From Polynucleobacter sp. AP-Latsch-80-C2 (GTDB taxonomy: Bacteria; Pseudomonadota; Gammaproteobacteria; Burkholderiales; Burkholderiaceae): DNA of 64,000 bases. The DNA lies in contig NZ_JACVOY010000005.1 in the NCBI RefSeq assembly GCF_018882185.1, forward strand, positions 124,001 through 188,000. Reading direction: 5' to 3'. A model generated the notes under the pieces. That model was not told the DNA's origin, ran no database searches, and saw nothing but the letters and a program-made list of their open reading frames with translations. Of this stretch, positions 8,220 through 15,596 are shown piece after piece; position 1 is the first letter of the stretch, and each line of letters begins with the position of its first letter. A program made the translations under genes and the position numbers.

Positions 8220-9404
8220 ATGAGCATTCGCCCACTAGATGGCATTACCGTTATCTCACTAGAACATGCAATTGCAGCGCCCTTTTGCACAAGACAGCTT
8301 GCTGATTTAGGAGCGCGCGTCATTAAGGTGGAGCGCCCCGGTAGCGGTGACTTTGCGCGTGGATACGACAAACAAGTGAAGGGTCAGAGCTCTCACTTTC
8401 TTTGGGTAAATCGTTCTAAAGAAAGCTTATGCTTAGATCTCAAGCAGCCCGCAGCACTAGCCGCACTTAAAACGCTTTTAAAAACTGCGGATGTACTGGT
8501 ACAGAACTTAGCACCCGGCGCTGCGGCGCGCATGGGATTGACGGCAGAACTACTGCAAAAAGATAATCCGCATTTGATATTGTGTGACATCTCAGGATAT
8601 GGCAACAACGGATCCTACCGTGATAAAAAGGCGTATGACCTACTCATCCAAAGTGAAGCGGGCTTCTTATCGGTAACGGGTACCCCAGAATCGCCAAGCA
8701 AAGCTGGCAACTCAATTGCTGATATTGCTGCAGGCATGTATGCCTATACCAATATTTTGGCAGCCCTATTACAGCGAGGCAAAACTGGAAAAGGCTCTGT
8801 CATTGATGTCTCGATGCTTGAAGCCCTCGGCGAGTGGATGAGTTTCCCCATGTACTACGCCTTCGAGGGGGCTGAACCACCACCCCGAAATGGCGCTTCT
8901 CATGCAACGATCTATCCATATGGCCCCTTTAAGGCAGGCGATGGTGGAACGGTCATGCTGGGTTTACAAAATGAACGGGAATGGGCTCAATTCTGCGATG
9001 TCGTACTTGAGGATCCTGTACTCGCTTTAGATGAGCGCTTTGATAAGAACTTTAAACGCAATGAAAAGCGTACTGAACTCTTGGCAATTATTGATCAGTG
9101 CTTTAGTAAGCTGACGACTGAACAAGTCATCGCCAAGCTTGAGAAGGCACAGATTGCCAATGCACGACTCAATGATATGAAGGGTCTGTGGAATCACCAA
9201 CAGCTAAAGGAGCGTGACCGCTGGGTCAATGTCGATACCCCTGCCGGAAGTATCCCCGCCCTTTTACCGCCTGGATTAAATAATACTTATGACTATCGAA
9301 TGGACCCGATTCCATCAGTAGGCGAACATACCGATGCCATTTTGAAAGAATTGGGTCTAAGCGATTCTGATATTGCCAATATGCGCTCTAGCGGCGCGAT
9401 TTAG
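8220..9404 (+). CDS. CaiB/BaiF-type (class III) CoA transferase
   Basis: A 394-residue family III CoA transferase. The N-terminal part includes ISLEHAIAAPFCTRQLADLG and VIKVERPGSGDFARGYD, typical of the CoA-binding Rossmann half. The probable catalytic Asp is D168 in NSIADIAAGMYA, matching the Asp that forms the acyl anhydride in formyl-CoA transferase. These enzymes move CoA between carboxylic acids. Paired with the dehydrogenase upstream, it probably activates that enzyme's substrate or recycles its product (inference). Its TAG interlocks with the stop of the convergent cardiolipin synthase in the TTAG at 9401-9404. Confidence 0.88.
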   Translation: MSIRPLDGITVISLEHAIAAPFCTRQLADLGARVIKVERPGSGDFARGYDKQVKGQSSHFLWVNRSKESLCLDLKQPAALAALKTLLKTADVLVQNLAPGAAARMGLTAELLQKDNPHLILCDISGYGNNGSYRDKKAYDLLIQSEAGFLSVTGTPESPSKAGNSIADIAAGMYAYTNILAALLQRGKTGKGSVIDVSMLEALGEWMSFPMYYAFEGAEPPPRNGASHATIYPYGPFKAGDGGTVMLGLQNEREWAQFCDVVLEDPVLALDERFDKNFKRNEKRTELLAIIDQCFSKLTTEQVIAKLEKAQIANARLNDMKGLWNHQQLKERDRWVNVDTPAGSIPALLPPGLNNTYDYRMDPIPSVGEHTDAILKELGLSDSDIANMRSSGAI

Positions 9405-10879
9405 AGTAGTGGCGATGTGAGATGAGCTGCATTCTCTAGAAAATGATGCCAGCGTGGACGCTTAGCCCATACCTGTGGATTGACTAGATCAGACTGCGCC
9501 AAATAAGTTTGTATCAACTTGCTAAGATCAGCGCAAAAATCTTCGTTATACACAATGAGGCTGATTTCAAAATTGAGGCGCAAGCTACGTTGATCAAAAT
9601 TGACGGAACCAAAAATAGCTGTTCGCTTATCAATCAACAAACTCTTGGTATGCAATAAGCCCCCATGAAATTCGGCAATCTGAACGCCCGCACTCATTAA
9701 ATCGGCATAGTAACTCTTACTACTCCAAGCAACTAAAGTGGAGTCATTTAATTTTGGCAGAATCAGCGTTACCTTTACACCGCGTCTTGCGGAAGCCATC
9801 AGCGCCTGCATCAAACCATCATCAGGGCCAAAGTATGGCGTCGTGATAGTAAGCTCTTCCCGTGCATCAATCATTGCTGAAAGCATGGTTTGATACAAAA
9901 CATCATCACGATACACTGGTCCAGAAGCCAGCTCTTGCGCAATAGCAGCGCCCTGAAAAGGCGCTACAGGCGGTATCCGATCATCAAAGTGGGTGATGTT
10001 TGGATTGTCCACACTCCAGTCAAATGAAAACGTAAGCTCAAACTGTGCCGCAACCGGGCCCTCAACACGAACCATGGCATCGACCCACTCTCCAACTCCG
10101 GAGTCCTGCTTAAAGGTTCTGGGGTCAACCATATTCATGCTGCCAGTCCACACAATCGCGCCATCTACAACAAAGATCTTTCGATGCAAACGAAGATCGG
10201 CTCTGCGGAACTGGAAGCGCCCAATCTGAATCGGCAAAGCCTCAGTTACCTGAATACCTGCATTACGGAAGCGTGCGGGCCAATTAGATTTAAACCAAGC
10301 GCCACTACCAAGGGAATCGAGCAATACACGGCACTTCACTCCACGCTTTGAGGCTGCAATCAGAGCCTCACCTACTCGATCCGCATCTCCACCCAAAGCC
10401 CAGATATAAAACTCAAGATGTAGACTTTTCTTTGCCTGATTAATCTCATCGATGAAATTTTGCAAAATTTTTAATGAATTGGTATGTAACTCAAGACGGT
10501 TACCGCAAACTACGGGCGTACCATTTTGGGATTCAGCCAAGAGACTGAGGGCTCTACCCTCAGCTGGAATCTTCTCTCTATCAACAGCATAATCCTGGCG
10601 CATTTTTTCAGTGATCTGCTCATACTCACGATTCATGCGATTAATCTTCCGGGTTAATTTTCTGCCGACAGGTCGTTCACCAATCAATATATAGAGACTG
10701 ATACCGACAATGGGAAAGCTCATTACGATAAAGATCCAAGCAAAGGCAACGCCAACCGGCCTTCTCACCGAAATAATGACCCCAATGAAATAAGTCACCA
10801 ATAAAAAATGGACCAGTAGAAGTCCATTCAATTTCATATTAAAGGTTGAATGCAAAAATATACTTAACAGCTCATTCAT
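9401..10879 (-). CDS. cls: Cardiolipin synthase (phospholipase D superfamily)
   Basis: A 492-residue membrane-anchored phosphatidyltransferase. Two hydrophobic N-terminal segments (about 15-38 and 43-66, PLDNc type) are followed by two HKD motifs: H232/K234/D239 (LHRKIFVVDG) and H410/K412/D417 (LHTKSLLIDK). Each is followed by a GS-N motif. This is the ClsA-like layout that condenses two phosphatidylglycerols into cardiolipin. A later Met at residue 15 is an alternative start. The preceding gene's stop overlaps its start by 4 bases, so it is co-transcribed with the EEP-fold gene. Confidence 0.88.
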   Translation of the reverse strand: MNELLSIFLHSTFNMKLNGLLLVHFLLVTYFIGVIISVRRPVGVAFAWIFIVMSFPIVGISLYILIGERPVGRKLTRKINRMNREYEQITEKMRQDYAVDREKIPAEGRALSLLAESQNGTPVVCGNRLELHTNSLKILQNFIDEINQAKKSLHLEFYIWALGGDADRVGEALIAASKRGVKCRVLLDSLGSGAWFKSNWPARFRNAGIQVTEALPIQIGRFQFRRADLRLHRKIFVVDGAIVWTGSMNMVDPRTFKQDSGVGEWVDAMVRVEGPVAAQFELTFSFDWSVDNPNITHFDDRIPPVAPFQGAAIAQELASGPVYRDDVLYQTMLSAMIDAREELTITTPYFGPDDGLMQALMASARRGVKVTLILPKLNDSTLVAWSSKSYYADLMSAGVQIAEFHGGLLHTKSLLIDKRTAIFGSVNFDQRSLRLNFEISLIVYNEDFCADLSKLIQTYLAQSDLVNPQVWAKRPRWHHFLENAAHLTSPLL

Positions 10880-11628
10880 AGCAGTTCCAATTCAGCAGTA
10901 ATTCCTAGGTGGTCTGATAACTTCATCCAATCATGCAATATTTTCGCAGAATGGATTCTTAAGCCGCGCACATAAATACGGTCCATCGGTAACATCGGTC
11001 TAATACTTGGAAAGGTCTTTGCAGGCGCCCCTGTTAAGACCTCAAATACCTCATCAAAGCCAGCCTCTCGCATGGGGGCGCTCACGCGATTACGCCAATC
11101 ATTAAAATCTCCAGCAACAATCGTAGGGCCATCTTGGGCCAAGACTTTAATGTAATGAATAATTTCTTCTAATTGACGCTCTCTACCGCGCTCAAATAAA
11201 GCCAAGTGAACACAAAAACAATGAATGGGTTTATCTAGACCCTCGAATTGCGTAATGCTATGCAAAAGTCCGCGACGCTCAAATCGATAGGCAGAAATAT
11301 CGTAATTATTTCCTTTGTGTAGAGGGTGTTTAGACAAGATTGCATTGCCATGATGCCCATCTGGATACTCTACGTTTTTACCGTAATGCCAATCATGCCA
11401 AAAATCCTCAGATAAGAAGTGCGTTAATTCTGTTAATGGCCATTGTCCAAAGCGGCGCAATCTTCCACGATGTTCTTGCTGAAGTTCTTGTAAAAATAGT
11501 AGATCAGGATGATGGCTGCGCATTCTTTGGCGCAACTGATAAATAGTGGAATGTCGATGCAAAGGAGATAACCCTTTGTGAACATTCATACTCATCACGG
11601 TAAATCGACTGCTACCCACCATACTCAT
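10876..11628 (-). CDS. Endonuclease/exonuclease/phosphatase (EEP) family protein
   Basis: A 250-residue EEP-fold metal-dependent hydrolase. It shows MNVHKG near residue 14, an LFLQELQ segment with the metal-binding Glu near 47, VAGDFNDWR near 167, MDRIYVRG near 218 and the terminal SDHLGI with the catalytic His. Proteins of this type act on DNA, nucleotides or phospholipid headgroups. Being overlapped with a cardiolipin synthase, as is common in proteobacteria, suggests a lipid-related role, but this is not proven. No signal peptide is evident. It overlaps the neighbour on each side by 4 bases. Confidence 0.8.
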   Translation of the reverse strand: MSMVGSSRFTVMSMNVHKGLSPLHRHSTIYQLRQRMRSHHPDLLFLQELQQEHRGRLRRFGQWPLTELTHFLSEDFWHDWHYGKNVEYPDGHHGNAILSKHPLHKGNNYDISAYRFERRGLLHSITQFEGLDKPIHCFCVHLALFERGRERQLEEIIHYIKVLAQDGPTIVAGDFNDWRNRVSAPMREAGFDEVFEVLTGAPAKTFPSIRPMLPMDRIYVRGLRIHSAKILHDWMKLSDHLGITAELELL

Positions 11629-11828
11629 GAAGACTGCCCAGATGCTTGTTGGCGCCTTTGGCGAGCTAAATAGATTTCACCCTCAACCAAGTCCTGACAT
11701 TGCATGCACTTGTTGCAGATAGATGCCTGCTCCCTTAACTCATCAATCGAGTTAACCGGATTAGCATCTAAATACTCACGAAGCTCTTCATCAAACACCT
11801 CGTTACAGAGGCAAACGATTTGGGCCAT
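11625..11828 (-). CDS. Bfd-like [2Fe-2S]-binding protein
   Basis: A 67-residue protein with the bacterioferritin-associated ferredoxin cysteine pattern: C6-x-C8, then C38-x2-C41 with a further C44 (CNKCMQC). Bfd reduces bacterioferritin iron for release, but no bacterioferritin gene is in this window, so the partner may lie elsewhere. It is first in a three-gene minus-strand operon with the EEP and cardiolipin synthase genes. It diverges from the tungstate permease gene, with a 13-base palindrome at 11850-11862 between them. Confidence 0.8.
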   Translation of the reverse strand: MAQIVCLCNEVFDEELREYLDANPVNSIDELREQASICNKCMQCQDLVEGEIYLARQRRQQASGQSS

Positions 11829-11849
11829 AGGTCAAAATTAGGGTGATTT

Positions 11850-11862
11850 GTCTCATTGAGAC
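11850..11862. promoter_or_regulatory. Short palindrome between the divergent bfd-like and tungstate permease genes
   Basis: GTCTCA-T-TGAGAC is a perfect 6+1+6 dyad in the 66-base divergent gap. It could be an operator for one or both genes. It does not resemble a ModE or Fur box that I know, so no regulator is proposed. Confidence 0.3.
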
Positions 11863-11894
11863 CATTTTGCCATCCCCTTGATAGAATCGACCGC

Positions 11895-12590
11895 ATGTTT
11901 ACTGCTTTTCAAGATGCCCTAAGCCTCCTTGCCCAAATGAATGGCGGGGTAATTGGCATCGTGCTTGTGTCTCTGCAGGTCAGCCTTTCTGCCCTTCTGA
12001 TTGGCACCTTGCTAGGATTACCTATTGGCGCTCTTTTGGCTACAGAAGAATTTAAGGGCAAAAAGGCCGTTATTGTGACCCTCAATACCCTCATGGGGGT
12101 TCCTACCGTCATAGTTGGGGTGGTGGTCTATCTGCTGCTGTCTCGCTCAGGCCCTCTAGGGGCATGGGGATGGCTCTTTACTACCAAGGGCATGATCCTA
12201 GCCCAAATACTACTTACAACCCCTTTAATTGCCGCTCTAAGCAGGCAAATCCTAGAGGACTCCTGGCGCATTCACCGCGATTCCTTCTTAAGCCTGAGGC
12301 TCCCTCCTCTATCGCGCTACAAATGGTTGATTTGGGACTGCCGTTTTTCCCTCACCATTGCGATTCTTGCTGGCCTTGCCAGAGCGATATCCGAGGTAGG
12401 CGCCGTCATGATTGTTGGCGGGAACATCGACCACTCCACTAGAACCATGACTACCGCCATAGCACTAGAAACCAGCAAGGGAGATTTACCGTTAGCTCTT
12501 GCATTGGGGATCGCCTTATTAACGATAGTGCTCGTTGCCAACCTCTTTACTTTTGCAGTTCGTCAAATTGCGGAGCGCCGTTATGGTTAA
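11895..12590 (+). CDS. tupB: Tungstate-type ABC transporter permease (TupB-like)
   Basis: A 231-residue inner-membrane permease with about five hydrophobic segments. I prefer the ATG at 11895 (MFTAFQDAL), which matches the family start; an in-frame ATG at 11856 would add 13 hydrophilic residues. Diagnostic segments are NTLMGVPTVIVGVVVYLLLSRSGPLG and the coupling region ISEVGAVMIVGGNIDHSTRTMTTAIALETS, typical of TupB/WtpB permeases. It overlaps the ATPase gene by 8 bases. No binding-protein gene (tupA) is adjacent. The position next to a formate dehydrogenase operon suggests supply of tungsten or molybdenum for its cofactor (inference). Confidence 0.82.
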   Translation: MFTAFQDALSLLAQMNGGVIGIVLVSLQVSLSALLIGTLLGLPIGALLATEEFKGKKAVIVTLNTLMGVPTVIVGVVVYLLLSRSGPLGAWGWLFTTKGMILAQILLTTPLIAALSRQILEDSWRIHRDSFLSLRLPPLSRYKWLIWDCRFSLTIAILAGLARAISEVGAVMIVGGNIDHSTRTMTTAIALETSKGDLPLALALGIALLTIVLVANLFTFAVRQIAERRYG

Positions 12591-13290
12591 CACCGCCGAA
12601 AAATTTAGCAAGTTCATCGAGCTCAAGAATGTCAGTGTGATGAGCAATGGCAGAACAATCTTGAGCATCCCACATGCCATGATTCCTGCAGATCGAATTA
12701 CCGCCTGCATTGGGCCCAATGGGGCTGGAAAAACGACCTTCTTAAAACTATTAGATGGGTTAATTAAACCCGATACGGGAACGGTGACTTATTCATTTAA
12801 GACCAACACCGCGCTTGTCTTGCACCATACGCCCATGATCAAGGCATCAGCACGAACAAATCTCAGCTTGGTAGCCGATGCTTATCCCAATATTACTGCT
12901 GCAGATATTCATCAAGTGCTTGAGAAAGTAGGCTTAAGGTCTCTTGCTTCAAGCCCGGCCCATAAGCTATCTGCCGGAGAAAGACAGAAGCTATGTTTAG
13001 GAAGGGCGCTCTTACAAAAGCCTCATTTAGTCTTACTAGATGAGCCAACCGCCAACCTGGATCCAAATGCCACAGATCAAGTAGAGAAACTGATTCGAGA
13101 GTTTGATCAAAATGGCTCTGATATTATTTTTTCCTCGCACCAGCTTGCCCAAGTTCAAAGACTTGCGCAATACATCATCTTTATAGATGGTGGTGAGATA
13201 AAAGAAAAGGGACCCGCAGGCCCCTTCTTCTCCGATCCTCAAACGCAAGCCGCTAAACGCTACCTACGTCAAGAGTTACTCTCCGAGTAA
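12583..13290 (+). CDS. tupC: Tungstate-type ABC transporter ATPase (TupC-like)
   Basis: A 235-residue ATPase. I placed the start at the ATG at 12583, inside the last codons of the permease gene; the open frame extends upstream only within that gene. It has Walker A GPNGAGKTT, an LSAGERQK signature and Walker B LVLLDEPTANLDP, then SSHQLAQVQRLAQ (H-loop). It completes the pump with the TupB-like permease. Its TAA directly abuts the stop codon of the convergent small gene (13290/13291), leaving no spacer for a terminator. Confidence 0.8.
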   Translation: MVNTAEKFSKFIELKNVSVMSNGRTILSIPHAMIPADRITACIGPNGAGKTTFLKLLDGLIKPDTGTVTYSFKTNTALVLHHTPMIKASARTNLSLVADAYPNITAADIHQVLEKVGLRSLASSPAHKLSAGERQKLCLGRALLQKPHLVLLDEPTANLDPNATDQVEKLIREFDQNGSDIIFSSHQLAQVQRLAQYIIFIDGGEIKEKGPAGPFFSDPQTQAAKRYLRQELLSE

Positions 13291-13563
13291 TTATTTTGCT
13301 GGCGCTGGCGCAGCTGCTACAGGGGCAACAAATGGTGGTGGTGCAACACATGCGGCTGGCGCTGGGGTGCCTGATACTCTAAATTTATCTGCCACACGAT
13401 TTTGAGCTTGGCAGAGTTGATAAGCACCTACTTTATCCCCATAAGCGGCTTTAGCTTTTGCCAAATCAGCAGCAGCTTGCGCCTCAGGAGTTAATGGAGG
13501 CAAAGTTGCAAATGCAGCAACTGATACGAGTGCGCCGAATGTAAAAGCAATGATTTTTTTCAT
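13291..13563 (-). CDS. Small exported protein of unknown function at the end of the formate dehydrogenase operon
   Basis: A 90-residue protein starting MKKIIAFTFG, with a clear Sec signal ending near AFA at residues 18-20. The ATG at 13563 has AAGGA nearby; the frame is open 24 codons further upstream but without support. The mature part is short and Ala/Pro-rich. It contains PPLTPEAQAAADLAKAKAAYGD, YQLCQAQNRVADKFR and a second Cys near the end, so one disulfide is possible. It lies 10 bases after the cytochrome b subunit gene, which points to a periplasmic role in the same system. I recognise no named domain. Confidence 0.7.
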   Translation of the reverse strand: MKKIIAFTFGALVSVAAFATLPPLTPEAQAAADLAKAKAAYGDKVGAYQLCQAQNRVADKFRVSGTPAPAACVAPPPFVAPVAAAPAPAK

Positions 13564-13573
13564 GGCTTTGTCC

Positions 13574-14629
13574 TTATTTATTAAGTTTGTCATACCAGAG
13601 CTCATGGTGCTCTTTGGCCCAAGTAGCATCAACATAACCTGTCTTCATGCCGTCAATCGAGCCTTGCATACCAATCGTTCCAATGTAGATATGACCCATT
13701 GCCATCGTAGTCATCAAGATCGCCGCACTGCTATGAATGATGTTGGCGATCTGCATCGTGCCACGCAAATACTCAATCTGCATAAACGGCACAATCATGT
13801 CGAGCACGAAACCGGATGCTGAAATCAATAGACCTAAGAAAGTCATGCCAAACCAAAACCAAAACTTCTCACCCATATTGAAGAAGCCTGCTGGCACATG
13901 CTTGCCGCTGAACATGCCTCCAAAAGTGAGCAACCAGTCCAGATCACCTTTACCAGGGATGTTCTTGCCAACAAAAAGAAGGAAGAAGAGCACAATGGTT
14001 AAAGTAAATAATGGGCCCGTGAAATTATGGATATTTTTACAAACCATTAGGAATGAACCATAAGCCACACCGCCCATGAGCGGCATTGCAAAATACTTGC
14101 CATACAAAATCATGAGGCCGGTGAACGCTAGGGCCAAAAAGCTAGCTGCCATCGTCCAGTGGATCAGGCGGTCTAAGGCACTAAAGCGCTTGATCTTTAC
14201 GCCAGACATTGGCTCATGTAGCTTGATTGAGCCTTTGATGGTGTACATCGCAATGATGCCGAAGAACGCAATTGCCAAAAGCCAACCGCCGTACACAGTA
14301 ATGATGCCGTTGCGAATCAAACGCCATTCTTGACCTGCGCGCTGAATTAAAACACCAGCTTGCTTGTCAGGGATGCTGACGTAGTTCTGTGGATCGCTAT
14401 TTGGCGCAGTAAAAATAGAGGGGTTTGCTGGCTGCGCTTGCGCTTGTGTTCCATTTGCTAAGCTATTTGGATTGGCAGGAACAGACAAAGGTGGAATATC
14501 TACTCCACTAGGGGATGGTAACGGCACCATCGGTGCACGCTCAGCAAAGCTCATTCCGCTTGCGAGACTGAGCGATAAGCCAGCAGCCACTACCAAAGTG
14601 CGCAGAACTTTAGAGAATGATCGTTTCAT
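13574..14629 (-). CDS. fdoI: Formate dehydrogenase gamma subunit, membrane cytochrome b556
   Basis: A 351-residue subunit. I chose the ATG at 14629 because AAGGA lies 7 bases upstream; an ATG six bases earlier is too close to it. An N-terminal signal-like segment (about 8-29) is followed by a Pro/Asn-rich periplasmic stretch, then four or more membrane helices. Candidate heme ligands are in RLIHW, NIHNFTG, IIHSS and MGHIYIG. It passes electrons from the beta subunit's iron-sulfur clusters through b hemes to quinone. The extra N-terminal region of about 100 residues makes it longer than E. coli FdnI/FdoI (about 210-217), as in other short FDH-N relatives. Confidence 0.88.
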   Translation of the reverse strand: MKRSFSKVLRTLVVAAGLSLSLASGMSFAERAPMVPLPSPSGVDIPPLSVPANPNSLANGTQAQAQPANPSIFTAPNSDPQNYVSIPDKQAGVLIQRAGQEWRLIRNGIITVYGGWLLAIAFFGIIAMYTIKGSIKLHEPMSGVKIKRFSALDRLIHWTMAASFLALAFTGLMILYGKYFAMPLMGGVAYGSFLMVCKNIHNFTGPLFTLTIVLFFLLFVGKNIPGKGDLDWLLTFGGMFSGKHVPAGFFNMGEKFWFWFGMTFLGLLISASGFVLDMIVPFMQIEYLRGTMQIANIIHSSAAILMTTMAMGHIYIGTIGMQGSIDGMKTGYVDATWAKEHHELWYDKLNK

Positions 14630-14676
14630 ACACATGTCCTTAAACGTTTTCGTTTTATTTATTGTTATTGAGTTGA

Positions 14677-14913
14677 TCACTTAACGCGACTGTATTCGTT
14701 TTGAGCTTGGTTACGCTTATCGATAGACTCTGTCCAACTCGCTTGATTACCAGGCGTCCAACCCTTAGTCATGAAGCCATCGTTAGCCCCCATGTAAGGC
14801 GCGACATCAGGACGCTTAGCAGCTTTAGCAGCAATCTCTGGTGGTTCAGAACATGCGGCTAATAGAGAAGCTGTTGCAACACATAGGCCAAGAATTTTGA
14901 AATTGAATTTCAT
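14677..14913 (-). CDS. Small lipoprotein of unknown function inside the formate dehydrogenase operon
   Basis: A 78-residue protein with a lipoprotein signal: hydrophobic segment then LLAAC, acylation Cys at residue 21. The mature part of about 58 residues includes PYMGANDGFMTKGW and a polar C-terminus ending QNEYSRVK. Its ATG overlaps the beta subunit's stop (TAATG), so it is translationally coupled to that subunit. It lies between the beta and gamma genes. That suggests an accessory or assembly role on the periplasmic side, but no function can be assigned from sequence. Confidence 0.72.
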   Translation of the reverse strand: MKFNFKILGLCVATASLLAACSEPPEIAAKAAKRPDVAPYMGANDGFMTKGWTPGNQASWTESIDKRNQAQNEYSRVK

Positions 14914-15569
14914 TATTTAGCCCCTGGAATTTTTGCTGCTGGAGTTGGAGTGGGTGCAGGAGTATCTGGACCACCATAAGCAGTAGACCATCCGAAGGCT
15001 TTGGATCCTGGATACTTTCCATTCTTTTCACGTGTAGCAACACGCTGATTGAAGATACCAGTAATCACATCACTGTCGCCACCGATCAAAGCTTTTGTAG
15101 AACACATCTCAGCACATAAAGGTAACTTGCCTTCTGCTAAACGATTGCGGCCATATTTTTCAAACTCGGCAACACTACCGTTTTCCTCTGGGCCACCGCT
15201 ACAGAATGTGCACTTGTCCATCTTGCTGCGAGTACCAAAAGCACCTTTACTTAAGAACTGTGGCGCACCAAATGGGCAAGCAAATGAACAGTATCCGCAA
15301 CCGATACAGATATCTTTGTCATGCAGTACTACACCCTCGTCGGTGCGGTAGAAACAGTCCACTGGGCACACAGCCATACAAGGAGCATCTGTACAGTGCA
15401 TACAAGCAACTGATATTGATTTCTCTTGACCGATGATGCCATCGTTGACCGTGACAACACGACGACGATTAACGCCCCAAGGAACTTCGTTTTCATTCTT
15501 ACAGGCAGTAACACAGCCGTTGCATTCAATGCATCGCTCTGTGTCGCAAATAAATTTCATTCTTGCCAT
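14913..15569 (-). CDS. fdoH: Formate dehydrogenase beta subunit, four [4Fe-4S] clusters
   Basis: A 218-residue ferredoxin-type subunit. Four cysteine groups are visible: CIECNGCVTAC near 18, CMHCTDAPCMAVC near 57, CIGCGYCSFAC near 88 and CTFC...CAEMC from about 120 to 155. This is the usual set that wires the molybdopterin subunit to the cytochrome b. The C-terminus is Pro/Ala-rich and lacks the membrane helix of E. coli FdnH. It sits 27 bases after the alpha subunit gene. Confidence 0.9.
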   Translation of the reverse strand: MARMKFICDTERCIECNGCVTACKNENEVPWGVNRRRVVTVNDGIIGQEKSISVACMHCTDAPCMAVCPVDCFYRTDEGVVLHDKDICIGCGYCSFACPFGAPQFLSKGAFGTRSKMDKCTFCSGGPEENGSVAEFEKYGRNRLAEGKLPLCAEMCSTKALIGGDSDVITGIFNQRVATREKNGKYPGSKAFGWSTAYGGPDTPAPTPTPAAKIPGAK

Positions 15570-15596
15570 TGTGTTCTCCTGACTTTATTTTTTAAC

